The notes under the pieces were generated by a model. It was not told the DNA's origin. It was given only the letters and a program-made list of their open reading frames with translations, and did no database searches. 41,614 bases of DNA from Simkania sp. (GTDB lineage Bacteria; Chlamydiota; Chlamydiia; Chlamydiales; Simkaniaceae). Each line of letters opens with the position of its first letter. Position 1 is the stretch's first letter. Both the position numbers and the translations under genes were made by a program. Below are positions 8,254-17,760 of the stretch, in pieces. The stretch is from contig JAQFVP010000012.1 of the NCBI GenBank assembly GCA_027942475.1, positions 1 through 41,614 of the forward strand. The letters are read 5' to 3'.

Positions 8254-9162
8254 TTAGGATAAAGAGAGCCTGACAGAAAGGCTTTCTGGAAATAAGTAGG
8301 ATTTGGATTGAAAAGAGGTGGGGTCTACTTCGGAGTGTAGGTATTTGATAAATAGTATATTTACAAAGTCTCCACATGGGGGGCGTTTGGTCAAACAAAT
8401 GGTGATAAAAAGAGAAGAATTAGCGATATGTTTTTCAGGGCGCAAGAGCGCAATGGCTGGAAGGGGCGTATTTTGGTCTACTTCAAAATGGATTGCATAA
8501 ACGCCTGGGGGTAACGAGCAAAGCCCCTTTTTTTCGAATGAATAGGTATAAAGAGTCTCATTTTCTTGTTTGATCAAGATAGGGTCGAATTCTTTCCAAA
8601 TGGAATAAGGGCGGCCCATGATTTTTTTGATTTTTTGTAAATTGCATTTTTTAATGAGCATTCGAATAAGACGGCTGGAAATGATTTGTTTGCCATGCCT
8701 TGCCCGCCTTATGTATCGAATTTTATATTTTTGTTTTGCTAAAGGCATTTTTGGACCTTGAAACAGCCTTTTCCAATATTTTTCAAGCCCCTCTCCTTCA
8801 CCCAAAATAAGCTCGTCAAAGGGGAAAGTGGTGTGCAAACTATGTAAAAATGCTTGGTGAGATTGCTCGACCATATCGCATGTAAAAGGAGGGACAATAG
8901 TAAGATTGATCCCATATCTCCCTAAAAGTTGCAGACGGTGAGCAAGGGATACAATTAAGGAAATAGGTTGATTCGGTGTTAAAATAGAAGAGGGATGATT
9001 AGAAAAAGTTAGCACGGCACGTGTGCCCCCCTTGCGGGTCAGTTTGTGCATTTCCTTAATGATTGCTTGGTGTCCCTGGTGCACCCCATCAAAAATACCT
9101 ATCGTCAATACGATAGGATGAGGCAGCTTGGGGATTTGGGCTAAATTGGCAGTGATTTTCAC
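8254..9162 (-). CDS. ribF: RibF: FMN adenylyltransferase, with a divergent riboflavin-kinase half
   Basis: RibF normally phosphorylates riboflavin and adenylates FMN to FAD. This 302-aa protein has a clear N-terminal nucleotidyltransferase half: GIFDGVHQGH at 22-31, ISSRLIR at 161-167 and MGRPY at 182-186. The C-terminal half has family length, and PPGVYAI fits the kinase fold, but the GxVxHG and GRxxGFPTAN motifs that should follow GRPY are not visible. Kinase activity is therefore doubtful from sequence. The start is GTG at 9162, preceded by GGGAAGAGG. It sits between truB and ychF, as in Chlamydia. Confidence 0.88.
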   Translation of the reverse strand: MKITANLAQIPKLPHPIVLTIGIFDGVHQGHQAIIKEMHKLTRKGGTRAVLTFSNHPSSILTPNQPISLIVSLAHRLQLLGRYGINLTIVPPFTCDMVEQSHQAFLHSLHTTFPFDELILGEGEGLEKYWKRLFQGPKMPLAKQKYKIRYIRRARHGKQIISSRLIRMLIKKCNLQKIKKIMGRPYSIWKEFDPILIKQENETLYTYSFEKKGLCSLPPGVYAIHFEVDQNTPLPAIALLRPEKHIANSSLFITICLTKRPPCGDFVNILFIKYLHSEVDPTSFQSKSYLFPESLSVRLSLS

Positions 9163-9191
9163 ACCTCTTCCCTCGATTAGGAGCCAAAGCT

Positions 9192-9842
9192 TTAGGTTTG
9201 CTCGATTAGGCTTTTTGAGTCAATGCAATCTTTTAAATAAAAAGGGCCACTACGCGTGCGTACCAACTCAGCGACGTGTGCCTCAGTATGGAGCGCTTGC
9301 CCCAGATCATTTGCAAGTGCGCGGACATAGGTTCCCTTGGAGCAAGCGATATTAAGCACGAGCTTCGGATAGTCATAATTAAAAATAGCGATTTTAAGGT
9401 GCACGCACGCCGGCTCTCTCTTGATTTCAATCCCTTGGCGGGCCAAAACGCAGAGCTTTTGACCTTTGACTTTTTTTGCTGAATACATCGGGGGAATTTG
9501 AAGTTGAGTTCCTTGAAATCGCTCTACCGCCTCTTCCACTTCCCTTTTGGAAGGAACAAAAGAATTTCTTGCCGTAACTTCTCCATCGCAGTCATATGTA
9601 TTGGTCGATACGCCGAGTTGAATGGTCGCGACATATTCTTTGTCTTGCTTGATAAAGGTGTTTGCAATTTTGGTATAAGTACGTCCAATGAGCAAAACCA
9701 TGACCCCACTTGCGAAAGGATCGAGGGTCCCAGCGTGTCCGATCTTGCGGATACCTGTGATTTTACGCAAAACTTCCACCAGATAAAAAGAGGTCACCCC
9801 CCTTTGTTTGTTAACGGGAAGAATACCTTCTTGAGGAATCAT
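9192..9842 (-). CDS. truB: tRNA pseudouridine-55 synthase TruB, short form
   Basis: TruB makes pseudouridine 55 in the T-loop of elongator tRNAs. The catalytic motif GHAGTLDPFASG is at residues 35-46, with the nucleophilic aspartate at D41. Other family blocks are visible: QIPPMYSAKKVKG, and SKGTYVRALANDLG in the C-terminal part. At 216 aa it stops after the catalytic domain and lacks the C-terminal PUA-like extension of the roughly 300-aa enzymes. The ATG overlaps the rbfA stop (ATGA), so translation is probably coupled. Confidence 0.94.
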   Translation of the reverse strand: MIPQEGILPVNKQRGVTSFYLVEVLRKITGIRKIGHAGTLDPFASGVMVLLIGRTYTKIANTFIKQDKEYVATIQLGVSTNTYDCDGEVTARNSFVPSKREVEEAVERFQGTQLQIPPMYSAKKVKGQKLCVLARQGIEIKREPACVHLKIAIFNYDYPKLVLNIACSKGTYVRALANDLGQALHTEAHVAELVRTRSGPFYLKDCIDSKSLIEQT

Positions 9843-10201
9843 GAATTTCTAGATTGTTTTTCTTCGTCGATTTTCTTGAGAAGGGAAGCAATGTGCATCT
9901 GTTTATCAACGGTTGTGTCTAGGATAAATGTCAAATAGGGGAAGTAGCGCATGACCACTTTTTTTGCTGCCATTAAGGAAATAAATCCCGAAGCTTTTTG
10001 CAGTTCACTTACTGTTTTTTTTCGCTCCTGTTCCGAACCAATCAAGCTAACGTATACTTTTGCTCGATGTAAATCTCTGGTAATATCGACTCGAGTGATT
10101 GTAAGAAGGGTTGAGATATGGGGATTTCTTACCTCTTTTCTTACTACCTCGCTAATCACTTGCTTGAGAAGTGAGTTAAGCCTGTCTGTTCGCTTTGTCA
10201 T
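9839..10201 (-). CDS. rbfA: 30S ribosome-binding factor RbfA
   Basis: Cold-shock-type 30S maturation factor that acts on the 5' part of 16S rRNA. At 120 aa it has normal length. The N terminus (TDRLNSLLKQVISEVVRKEV) and the block RNPHISTLLTITRVDITRDL, followed by a conserved strand (RAKVYVSLIG), are characteristic of RbfA. The ATG overlaps the infB stop by four bases (ATGA) and its stop overlaps the truB start the same way, placing infB-rbfA-truB in one transcript. Confidence 0.93.
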   Translation of the reverse strand: MTKRTDRLNSLLKQVISEVVRKEVRNPHISTLLTITRVDITRDLHRAKVYVSLIGSEQERKKTVSELQKASGFISLMAAKKVVMRYFPYLTFILDTTVDKQMHIASLLKKIDEEKQSRNS

Positions 10202-12546
10202 AACTCTTGTTGAACATAGGTCACATCAAACGTTTTGATGATATCATCGACCTCAAAGGCGGTAAACTTGTCGATCAGAATACCACATTCTAGCCCTTTG
10301 GTCGCTTCTTTAGCATACTCTTTTTCCCTTTTCAGAGAGGTGATAGAGCCTTCTCCAACCACCTGCTTTTGACGGATTACTTTGGCGTGTTGGTTTCGTT
10401 TAATCAACCCATCCGTTACTTGGCAGCCCGCAATGGAACCTAAATGGGAAGATTTAAAGACTTTTTTGACTTCAGCAGTTCCACTTTCTGTTTCTTTACG
10501 GATCTTGTCGAGGGAGGCAAGCATCAACTGTTTCACATCATCGAGAATTTGATAGATGACGTTATGTTTTTTCACGATTACTTTTTCCCGTTTGATCAGA
10601 TTTTCCGCATGCCCTTCAACCTGGGTATGAAAACCAATAACAACGGCATTTGAAGCAATAGCAAGCTCAATGTCCGACTCAGAGATTTCTCCGACCCTCT
10701 CGGAAATAAAATTGAGATCTACTTTTTTACTTTTGATATTCAACAGGGAGGTTTTTAAAGCTTCTACAGAGCCCTGCACATCAGCACATATAATCAAGTT
10801 GAGCACTTTTTTCTGTGCATCTTGCCGGTGTCTTTCTATCAGGCTTTCTATTTTTTCTGGGGAGCGCTTGGGTGCTAACCGCCGCGTACCTTGTTTCCTT
10901 TCTGCTGCGAGTTTGCGAGCCTGTCTTTCGCTTTCGACGACGATAAACTCGTTGCCTGCAGTTGGAACGCCTGAGAGTCCGGTGATTTTGACGGGTGTAG
11001 CAGGACCTGCCGTGCGCAAATTTTTCCCGTGTTCATCATGCATGGTTTTAATGCGGGCGTAGACCTCATCGATGACTAGGGCATCTCCTAGTTTTAGGGT
11101 TCCATTTTGCACGAGAATCGTTCCAATCGCTCCAAAGCCCTTGTGGAGCTGAGATTCAATCAATGTACCGCGCGCACGGGCGCTATAGTCCGCTTTGAGT
11201 TCTAGAATTTCGGATTGGAGGATGAGCATTTCCAAAAGCTCAGGGATTCCCTCAGCTGTGGAAGCGGAACAATTCACAGTAATGACGCTCCCCCCCCACG
11301 CCTCCGGGACGAGTTCCCGCTCCGCGAGTTGGCGATGTACATTTTCTGCATCAAATCCCTCTTTGTCGCACTTGTTAATTACCACAACAATTGGAATTTG
11401 GTTTTTCTTTGCTTGCGCAATTGCTTCATCGGTCTGAGGCATAATTCCCTCGTCCCCCGCAATGACGAGCACGACGATATCGGTGATGGTAGCGCCGCGC
11501 ATACGCATCATGGAAAAGGCTTCATGGCCGGGGGTATCCAAGATAGTAATGTCTCCTTGTTCACGGTGACACCTAAAAGCTCCAATGTGTTGGGTAATGG
11601 CACCTGCTTCACTACTGGCGACGTTGCTTTTACGGATGGTATCGATCAGGCTAGTTTTACCATGATCCACATGACCCATAAAGGTGACAATCGGAGGACG
11701 CATCTCGAGTTTGCTAAGTTCCGTAGAAGAAATTTCCTCTTGAATGCTTTTGTCTGTAATTCGAAGGCGTTTTTCTTCGCTAGTATCAATTGTAATTTCA
11801 CAATCAAATTCTTGGCCGAGAAGTTGGACTTCCGTTTCGTCGTTTAGATCATCATTCAAAGTCAGGGCAGTGCCCTGTGCAAAGAGTGTAGAGATGAGCT
11901 CAGATGATTTGCGCTTCATGGCTTGTGCTAAGTCTTTCACCGAGATCGGAAGGCGCACAGAGAGAGTTTTAGGGCGAATGACATCTACGGGGGGTTTGTT
12001 TGCAAGGCGAAATCGGGGGCGTCGCTTTCGATAGGCGCGCTCTTCTCCGACCCTCAGCCCGTGCCGGTCGCGAGAATCAAACCGATTTGCTTTTAGATCC
12101 CGTGTGACTCGACTAAATTCAGCTCGGTACCCCTCTTGCGTTTTTTCTTTGCTCTCTGGAGATTCATAATCCCGCTTCTTGATCTCTTTGAAAGAGGTTT
12201 TTTTCTCCTCTTCTTGCTCCTTTTGGGGAGGAGATTCCTTTTCTTTGCTTAGCAAAGTCTTTTCAGCAGAGGGCAACACGGGCGCAAATTTTTGCTCCTT
12301 TTTCTTTTCAGTAGGCTTTTCTTCAAGAGTGGGCTCGGCCCTTTTTTCTTCGGCTTCCACTCGTGCATGAGCCGGTTTTTTTGGAGGGGACTTGGGTGGT
12401 ATGTGCTTAGCTACTTTGTTTAGCTTCAAAGATTTCGTGGGCTTTTCTACAATTGCCGCTGCTTTTCCCTCTTTTTTGAGCTTGCTCTTTTTTAAAGCCT
12501 CTGCGAGCTGCGTATTTTTAACCTTGAGCTTGAGGTTTTTTGCCAA
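10198..12546 (-). CDS. infB: translation initiation factor IF-2
   Basis: IF-2 brings fMet-tRNA to the 30S P-site and promotes subunit joining. The 782 residues divide into a Lys/Glu/Pro-rich low-complexity N-terminal extension (about 1-185), an IF2-N region (about 198-250), and the GTPase core with G1 GHVDHGKT at 291-298, G3 DTPGHE and G4 NKCD. Domains II-IV follow to the C terminus. The start codon is TTG at 12546: an AAGGA lies eight bases upstream, overlapping the nusA stop codon, and the product then begins [11 protein letters not shown]. The nusA-infB coupling is the usual arrangement. Confidence 0.96.
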   Translation of the reverse strand: MAKNLKLKVKNTQLAEALKKSKLKKEGKAAAIVEKPTKSLKLNKVAKHIPPKSPPKKPAHARVEAEEKRAEPTLEEKPTEKKKEQKFAPVLPSAEKTLLSKEKESPPQKEQEEEKKTSFKEIKKRDYESPESKEKTQEGYRAEFSRVTRDLKANRFDSRDRHGLRVGEERAYRKRRPRFRLANKPPVDVIRPKTLSVRLPISVKDLAQAMKRKSSELISTLFAQGTALTLNDDLNDETEVQLLGQEFDCEITIDTSEEKRLRITDKSIQEEISSTELSKLEMRPPIVTFMGHVDHGKTSLIDTIRKSNVASSEAGAITQHIGAFRCHREQGDITILDTPGHEAFSMMRMRGATITDIVVLVIAGDEGIMPQTDEAIAQAKKNQIPIVVVINKCDKEGFDAENVHRQLAERELVPEAWGGSVITVNCSASTAEGIPELLEMLILQSEILELKADYSARARGTLIESQLHKGFGAIGTILVQNGTLKLGDALVIDEVYARIKTMHDEHGKNLRTAGPATPVKITGLSGVPTAGNEFIVVESERQARKLAAERKQGTRRLAPKRSPEKIESLIERHRQDAQKKVLNLIICADVQGSVEALKTSLLNIKSKKVDLNFISERVGEISESDIELAIASNAVVIGFHTQVEGHAENLIKREKVIVKKHNVIYQILDDVKQLMLASLDKIRKETESGTAEVKKVFKSSHLGSIAGCQVTDGLIKRNQHAKVIRQKQVVGEGSITSLKREKEYAKEATKGLECGILIDKFTAFEVDDIIKTFDVTYVQQEL

Positions 12547-12554
12547 TATTTACG

Positions 12555-12559
12555 TCCTT
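12555..12559 (-). promoter_or_regulatory. ribosome binding site that fixes the TTG start of infB
   Basis: On the minus strand AAGGA lies eight bases before the TTG at 12546 and overlaps the TAA of nusA (12560-12558). No ATG lies nearby in frame, so this site supports the non-ATG start and coupling to nusA. Confidence 0.6.
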
Positions 12560-13823
12560 ATTTTTTGAATTTTTCCACAATATCTTGGGCCATCTGAGCG
12601 CTCATTCCCGTCTTCTTGCTGAGCTCTTGAGTGGGAGCATGTAAAATTTTGCGGGGTGTATCAAACCCAGCATCTCTCAAGCTATCAATAACAAATTGGT
12701 TGAGACCTTCAACTTGTTCGAGCTCGACATCGAGCTCCTGATCATTTTCCATAGAAAGTTGTTTCTTTTCAAAAACGAGTGCGGCGTGATAATCAGTTGC
12801 TTTTTTGACCTCGATCTCGGCATCGATGAGTTCCGCGTTTAAGCGCGCGTTCATCCCCCTTTTGCCAATCACAATGGGGTAGTCTTCGTCTTCTACAACG
12901 ACAAAAAGGAGGTTTTTCTCTCTGTCGAATTGCAGCTTTTTAGGATTGATCGGATGGGCAATTCTTTGAAATAATTCGACCGGATCTTCTGTGTAGATGA
13001 CAATATCAATTTTTTCGTTATTGAGCTCTCTAATGATATTTTTCACGCGGGTACCGCGCACACCAACGCAAGCTCCTAATGGATCGACTTTCGGATCGTT
13101 TGAATAGACAGCAACTTTTGATCGGTATCCCGCTTCGCGGACGATTTTCTTAATCCCAATGGTTTCTTCGTGCAGTTCGGGAACCTCTTGAATAAAGAGC
13201 TGCTTAACCATATCAGTGTGACTACGGGAAAGAACGACCTCAGCTCCTCCTCCATCTGTGTCCCGCACTTCCCAAAGCAGAGCTTGGATGCGGTCACCGA
13301 GGTGGTACTTCTCTGTTTTAGGATAGAAGCGCTTGGGTAAAATAGCTTCTACTTTTCCCAAATCAACAATCAAAGTCGTCCCCTTGACCACTCTTTTGAC
13401 AGTCCCAGAAACGATCTCACCAATTCGATGGCGATACTCTTCATAGATAATGTCCCGCTCGGCGCTACGAAGTTTTTGAGAAATGACCTGTTTGGCTGTT
13501 TGCGCAGCGATGCGCCCAAAGTCAGATGGGGTGACGCTGACGCGGACAAACTGATCAATTTCGCAGCTTGGATCGATTTCACGCGCCTCTTCTAAGAGGA
13601 TCTCTTCATCGGGATACGTGACTTTTTCAACCACTTCCTTTTCGGCCACCACTTCAATGTTTCCGCTGCGCGGGTCGATTTCGACGAAGATCGTGGCAGA
13701 TCCTTTGATGCTTTTTCTGGCGGCTGTTTGGAGAGACTCCTCAATAGCTGTAATAATCGTCTCCCTTTTGATCCCTTTCTCCCTTTCGAGGTACTCAAAA
13801 ATGGCAATTAATTCTTTGTTCAT
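12558..13823 (-). CDS. nusA: transcription termination/antitermination factor NusA
   Basis: NusA binds RNA polymerase and nascent RNA and modulates pausing, termination and antitermination. At 421 aa it has the N-terminal RNAP-binding domain (1 to about 125), an S1 domain (about 133-200, GEIVSGTVKRVVKG), and two KH domains (GVRGTRVKNIIREL near 255 and IGKRGMNARLNAEL near 325). The C-terminal tail contains a helix-hairpin-helix-like repeat that ends at 421, shorter than the E. coli protein with its two acidic repeats. It lies between rpsA and infB on the same strand. Confidence 0.95.
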   Translation of the reverse strand: MNKELIAIFEYLEREKGIKRETIITAIEESLQTAARKSIKGSATIFVEIDPRSGNIEVVAEKEVVEKVTYPDEEILLEEAREIDPSCEIDQFVRVSVTPSDFGRIAAQTAKQVISQKLRSAERDIIYEEYRHRIGEIVSGTVKRVVKGTTLIVDLGKVEAILPKRFYPKTEKYHLGDRIQALLWEVRDTDGGGAEVVLSRSHTDMVKQLFIQEVPELHEETIGIKKIVREAGYRSKVAVYSNDPKVDPLGACVGVRGTRVKNIIRELNNEKIDIVIYTEDPVELFQRIAHPINPKKLQFDREKNLLFVVVEDEDYPIVIGKRGMNARLNAELIDAEIEVKKATDYHAALVFEKKQLSMENDQELDVELEQVEGLNQFVIDSLRDAGFDTPRKILHAPTQELSKKTGMSAQMAQDIVEKFKK

Positions 13824-13852
13824 TTTATGCTCAGATATTTGGATTTAGGGGT

Positions 13853-15583
13853 TTATTTCTCTTTTTCTTCCTCTTTGGTCCCCGAGTTCTCTCCAGCCCC
13901 GATGACAATGTCGTCCCGGTTCTTTTGATTTTTTTCTATAAGCCATTCTTTGATAGAAAGGGAAATTCTCTTGTGGTCGGGGTCGAGCTTGACTACCTTT
14001 GCCGTGACTTCATCGTTTAGATTGACTATTTCCTCCACTTTTCTAAACGGTTGATCTGAAAGCTCTGTCACATGAACAAAACCCTCAAAACCATTTTCGA
14101 GTTGGACGAAAATTCCGAAGGCTTTGATTTTTGTGACCACCCCTTTGACCACTGTCCCACATGGAAAGGTCTTTTCGATAGAGGACCAGGGATTTTCTTG
14201 CAATTGTTTAATCCCAAGTGTGATTTTTTTACTCTCTTTGTCCACAGAGAGAATCATTGCCTCCACTTTTTCCCCCTTTTTTAGAATTTCAGATGGGTGA
14301 GCAACCTTTTTAGTCCAACTCAAATCGGAGATGTGGATCAGGCCGTTGATTCCCGGCGCAAACTCGACAAACGCTCCAAAATCGGTTAGGTTGCGTATCT
14401 CTCCGGTTACGGTGCTGCCAATCGGGTATTTCTGATCGAAATCTTCCCAGGGATTTTCCTGTGTTTGCTTGAGACCCAAAGAGATTTTTCCCTCCTCTTT
14501 TTGGACCAAAAGCACCACTGCCGTTACTTCATCCCCTTTGTTTACCACCTCGACGGGATCAGTCACATTTTTGACCCAAGACATCTCAGAAACGTGAATG
14601 AGCCCCTCGATTCCCGGTTCAATTTCAATAAATGCCCCGTAATGGACTAGGTTGACGATCTTCCCCTTTACTCGGGATCCGGGGGGATATTTTCTCTCGA
14701 GGTCCTCCCAAGGATTGGGTTCTTTTTGCTTGAGCCCTAGCGCAATTCTTCCCTTTTCTTTGTCGATGTGTAAGATGATTACTTCGAGCTCATCTTTGAG
14801 CTGGACCATTTCGGATGGGTGTTTAATCCGCTTCCACGTCATATCAGTAATGTGCAGTAATCCGTCGATCCCGTCGAGATCTAAGAATACTCCAAAATCG
14901 GTAATATTTTTGACAATACCCTTGCGGATTTCTCCTTCTTTAATTTCCTCGAGAAGCTCTGCTTTTTTAGAACTGCGCTCCTCTTCGAGAAGTGCTCGGC
15001 GAGAAACGACAATATTTTTACGATCAATGTTGATTTTCAGTATCTTAAATTCAAATGTCTCATTGAGATACTCGTCCATGTTTTTGATGCGTTTGTTGTC
15101 AATTTGGGATCCAGGAAGGAAGGCTTCCATCCCAATATCGACCATAAGGCCTCCTTTGACCTTTCGTATTACTTTCCCGCTGACAATGGAACCTTCTTTA
15201 CAATGTTCTAAGATGTACTCCCACTGCCTTTGACGACGTGCCTTTTCTTGGGATAGAACAATCTGGCCGTCATCCCCTTCCGTTCGATCTAGGTAGACCT
15301 CCACCTCATTTCCGAGGGCGAGCGAGCTCGGATCGGTAAACTCATCGATAGAGATGAGCCCTTCAGATTTGAGCCCCACGTCAACGACGACAAAATCAGG
15401 GTTTAATTCGACAATGATTCCCTTTAGGATCTGTCCCACCTGCATCGAGGCAACAGACCCCTCTCCGGCATCCTTTTCTTTTTGATTTAAAAGATTTTCA
15501 AACAGCTCTGCATCTGCCTTTTCATAATCGACATCGTCAATAAATTTGCTCTCATTCCAGTCGTAATCTAATTCTTTAGACAT
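13853..15583 (-). CDS. rpsA: 30S ribosomal protein S1
   Basis: S1 binds mRNA on the 30S subunit and is needed to translate messages with weak Shine-Dalgarno sites, which are common in this window. The 576-aa product has six S1 repeats, beginning near residues 47 ([15 protein letters not shown]), 131 ([12 protein letters not shown]), 215 ([15 protein letters not shown]), 300 ([15 protein letters not shown]), 387 ([15 protein letters not shown]) and 474 ([15 protein letters not shown]). A charged tail (EEKEK) ends the protein. The ATG at 15583 is preceded by GAGGAGA at about 12 bases. It is the first gene of the rpsA-to-ychF block, so its promoter should lie in the 385-base gap upstream. Confidence 0.96.
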   Translation of the reverse strand: MSKELDYDWNESKFIDDVDYEKADAELFENLLNQKEKDAGEGSVASMQVGQILKGIIVELNPDFVVVDVGLKSEGLISIDEFTDPSSLALGNEVEVYLDRTEGDDGQIVLSQEKARRQRQWEYILEHCKEGSIVSGKVIRKVKGGLMVDIGMEAFLPGSQIDNKRIKNMDEYLNETFEFKILKINIDRKNIVVSRRALLEEERSSKKAELLEEIKEGEIRKGIVKNITDFGVFLDLDGIDGLLHITDMTWKRIKHPSEMVQLKDELEVIILHIDKEKGRIALGLKQKEPNPWEDLERKYPPGSRVKGKIVNLVHYGAFIEIEPGIEGLIHVSEMSWVKNVTDPVEVVNKGDEVTAVVLLVQKEEGKISLGLKQTQENPWEDFDQKYPIGSTVTGEIRNLTDFGAFVEFAPGINGLIHISDLSWTKKVAHPSEILKKGEKVEAMILSVDKESKKITLGIKQLQENPWSSIEKTFPCGTVVKGVVTKIKAFGIFVQLENGFEGFVHVTELSDQPFRKVEEIVNLNDEVTAKVVKLDPDHKRISLSIKEWLIEKNQKNRDDIVIGAGENSGTKEEEKEK

Positions 15584-15682
15584 GTTGTATAAGGTTCTCC
15601 TCGAGTTTTTCGACCTTGCCCTTTTCTGAAATTCATATGCTTAAGAAAAGGAAGTTGTCGGTAAGACGGACCGCTCGCTCCA

Positions 15683-15817
15683 TCAAGGAATAACCACACG
15701 AGCAGACCCATCCGATCCAAAAATCCTAACAAAGCGATGCGAATAAAGCAACTTTATACGAACTCTGAGCGGCTCATCGGGCATTAAATCAGAGGAAATA
15801 AGCCCCTTTGAGTGCAT
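15683..15817 (-). CDS. possible 44-aa small protein upstream of rpsA
   Basis: On the minus strand an ATG at 15817 opens a 44-codon frame preceded by AGGGGG five to six bases upstream. The product starts MHSKGLISSDLMPDEP and continues with a mixed basic/hydrophobic sequence (RVRIKLLYSHRFVRIFG). It resembles no family I know. Length alone is not significant; the ribosome binding site and protein-like composition are the only support. It may be a leader peptide or chance. Confidence 0.2.
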   Translation of the reverse strand: MHSKGLISSDLMPDEPLRVRIKLLYSHRFVRIFGSDGSARVVIP

Positions 15818-15889
15818 ATGTGCCCCCTAACCTTACATTTCTACCATTTTTTTTAAGGTGTAGAGGCAAAGGCATGCAGACAATTTTTG

Positions 15890-15910
15890 AAAATGATGCA
15901 ATCATTTTTT
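15890..15910. terminator. AT-rich inverted repeat, possible terminator
   Basis: AAAATGAT / ATCATTTT with loop GCA forms an 8-bp stem. A T run follows on the plus strand only, whereas the gene that would need a terminator (dnaB) is on the minus strand, about 60 bases away. It may be a dyad with another role. Confidence 0.25.
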
Positions 15911-15968
15911 CACAAAAAAAGGGGAGGGGCATCGGACAACAGACCCTCTGACAGGGGCTAGAAAATAT

Positions 15969-17417
15969 TTATGCAGGCAACTGAGAGGTATAATTCCCAA
16001 ATTGCGCAATTTCGCTCCGGTATACTAGCTGGACGCTTCCCGTTTTCCCGTGGCGATTTTTTCCCACAATAATTTCTGCAAGCCCTGGACTTTCTTTCTC
16101 GTCGTAGTACTCTTTGCGGTAAAGGAGCATAACGACATCTGCATCTTGTTCGATCGAACCCGATTCACGCAGATCGCTCATCAAGGGGCGTTTTCCGGGG
16201 CGATCTTCCACCTTCCGAGAAAGCTGTGAACCACACAGCACGGGAATATTAAGCTCTCTGGCTAAATTTTTGAGCATGCGTGAAATTTCGGAGATTTCGA
16301 GATGTCGGTTATCTGGGCTGAAATGGGAACTAGATCCGGAGAGTAGTTGCAGATAGTCTACGATCAGAAGATCGATCTGATACACCTCTTTTAGACGGCG
16401 CGCTCTAGCTCTGAGATCCGAAATTTTGAGGCCCGGCTGATCATCGATCACCATTTTGCACTTTTCCATATGTCTGACCACTTCGACCACTTTTTGGTAG
16501 TCATACCCTTTCAGAGAGCCGGTGAGAATTTTGGTAGACTCTACCTCTGATTGCGAACAAATCAATCGATGAATGACTTGCTCTGCACTCATTTCAAGGG
16601 AAAAAATAGCAATGGAGCGTTGCTTGCGAAAGCAGGCGTGTTCGGCGATATTGAGAGCTAAAGCTGTTTTACCCATGCCGGGCCTTCCGGCAAAGATGAT
16701 GAGATTGGACGGAGCAAGCCCATTGATCATTTTATCAAGGTCGTGAAGACCAGTTGGCATGCCTGTAAAAAGATCGAGTTCTTCCCCCTTTGCGCGCAGC
16801 GCTTCATATTCTTCTTGCCGATCTTGCAGTTCTTTGAGGTAAGGAAGGCCGGATACTGCCTTGAGCCCTGAAAAGACATCCTTGATTTGCACTCCGATTT
16901 GGCTATTTTTGGCTTGACCAATCGTGAAAAGCTTTGCCTGGGCATCGTCGAGAAGAGCGTGGGCATCCGGAGGGTTTTCCAGAGCTGCTTTTTCGATCTC
17001 ATGAACAGCTTGAATCAAGCGGCGCAAAATCGATTTGCTCACAATGAGTTCGACATACTCTTCAACATACGCAGATCTCCCCGCGTATTGTGCTAAGCTA
17101 ATGAGATAGCCAATCCCACGCACTTTTTCTAAATTATCGGTGCGTTTAAGCTCTTCCGAAACGAGATGAATGTCAGCGGGTTTGTCTTGCTTAAACAAGG
17201 TTTTTAACGCATCGAACACCAATCGATGCTCGGTGTAGTAAAAATCCCTGCTGTCCAAAGCGTCCGCCGCGATGTTCATACTATTGATTTTGGTAAGCAT
17301 GCATCCGAGCACCATCATCTCTGACTCTTTGGAGTGGGGAGCTATCTTCACTTTGGGTGGGAGTTTTTCTTTTGTCATATCCAAGGCCAAATAATGGGGT
17401 GGTTTGTTTGAACGCAC
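15969..17417 (-). CDS. dnaB: replicative DNA helicase DnaB
   Basis: Hexameric 5'-3' helicase that unwinds DNA at the replication fork and recruits primase. The product is 482 aa from the GTG at 17417, or 469 aa from the ATG at 17378; both are near the usual length. The N-terminal domain starts at about residue 28 (HSKESEMMVLGCMLT), the linker covers about 165-215, and the RecA-like domain carries Walker A GRPGMGKT at 244-251, Walker B LLIVDYLQLL, and the arginine-containing C-terminal motifs (SDLRESGSIEQDAD). The internal ATG gives the more typical N terminus, but a purine-rich run precedes the GTG, so the start is open. It lies apart from other replication genes. Confidence 0.95.
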   Translation of the reverse strand: MRSNKPPHYLALDMTKEKLPPKVKIAPHSKESEMMVLGCMLTKINSMNIAADALDSRDFYYTEHRLVFDALKTLFKQDKPADIHLVSEELKRTDNLEKVRGIGYLISLAQYAGRSAYVEEYVELIVSKSILRRLIQAVHEIEKAALENPPDAHALLDDAQAKLFTIGQAKNSQIGVQIKDVFSGLKAVSGLPYLKELQDRQEEYEALRAKGEELDLFTGMPTGLHDLDKMINGLAPSNLIIFAGRPGMGKTALALNIAEHACFRKQRSIAIFSLEMSAEQVIHRLICSQSEVESTKILTGSLKGYDYQKVVEVVRHMEKCKMVIDDQPGLKISDLRARARRLKEVYQIDLLIVDYLQLLSGSSSHFSPDNRHLEISEISRMLKNLARELNIPVLCGSQLSRKVEDRPGKRPLMSDLRESGSIEQDADVVMLLYRKEYYDEKESPGLAEIIVGKNRHGKTGSVQLVYRSEIAQFGNYTSQLPA

Positions 17418-17474
17418 CCCCTTTTCTCGCTCATTTTACCATAGCAATGAATTAAGGGAAGTAGATGAAAAAAT

Positions 17475-17561
17475 CGGAAAGAGAGGGATTCGAACCCTCG
17501 GTACCCTTGCGAGTACTCGTCCTTAGCAGGGACGTGCCTTTGGCCGCTCAGCCATCTTTCC
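17475..17561 (-). tRNA. tRNA-Ser, anticodon GCU
   Basis: Read on the minus strand the 87-base gene has a 7-bp acceptor stem GGAAAGA/TCTTTCC with discriminator G, a D-arm (TGGCTGAGCGGCCAAAGGC), an anticodon stem CGTCC/GGACG around loop CTGCTAA (anticodon GCT), a long variable arm (AGTACTCGCAAGGGTACC) typical of class II tRNAs, and a T-arm with GGTTCGAATCC. It decodes AGC and AGU. No CCA is encoded. It sits just upstream of dnaB on the same strand. Confidence 0.95.
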
Positions 17562-17621
17562 AATACGAAAATTCTATGGTTTTGCTTGATTTTCTCGCAA
17601 GGGGCAAGCACATTTACTAGA

Positions 17622-17650
17622 TTGAGAAAAGAAAAAATTGATACTATAAA
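17622..17650 (+). promoter_or_regulatory. sigma-70-type promoter upstream of lysC
   Basis: TTGAGA (17622-17627) and TATAAA (17645-17650) are separated by exactly 17 bases, each one mismatch from the housekeeping consensus. Transcription would start near 17657, about 100 bases before the lysC ATG, and would serve the plus-strand run beginning there. The leader of about 100 bases shows no riboswitch that I recognise. Confidence 0.5.
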
Positions 17651-17760
17651 AGTATGTGCGGGCTTTTGATCATAAGAACTTGCCATAAACGCAGATTTTG
17701 AGCAGGTGGTCTACATGGCATAGCCCTAGCTTGCTTTAGCATTGTGAGCAGTGTTCTTGA

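Larger units (their letters stand above)
15584..15968. other. intergenic region between dnaB and rpsA
   Basis: This 385-base stretch follows the dnaB stop and precedes rpsA, both on the minus strand. I see no strong promoter pair for rpsA and no convincing dnaB terminator. It contains an 8-bp inverted repeat (AAAATGAT, loop GCA, ATCATTTT) at 15890-15908 and one small open frame with a plausible ribosome binding site, listed separately. Confidence 0.4.
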
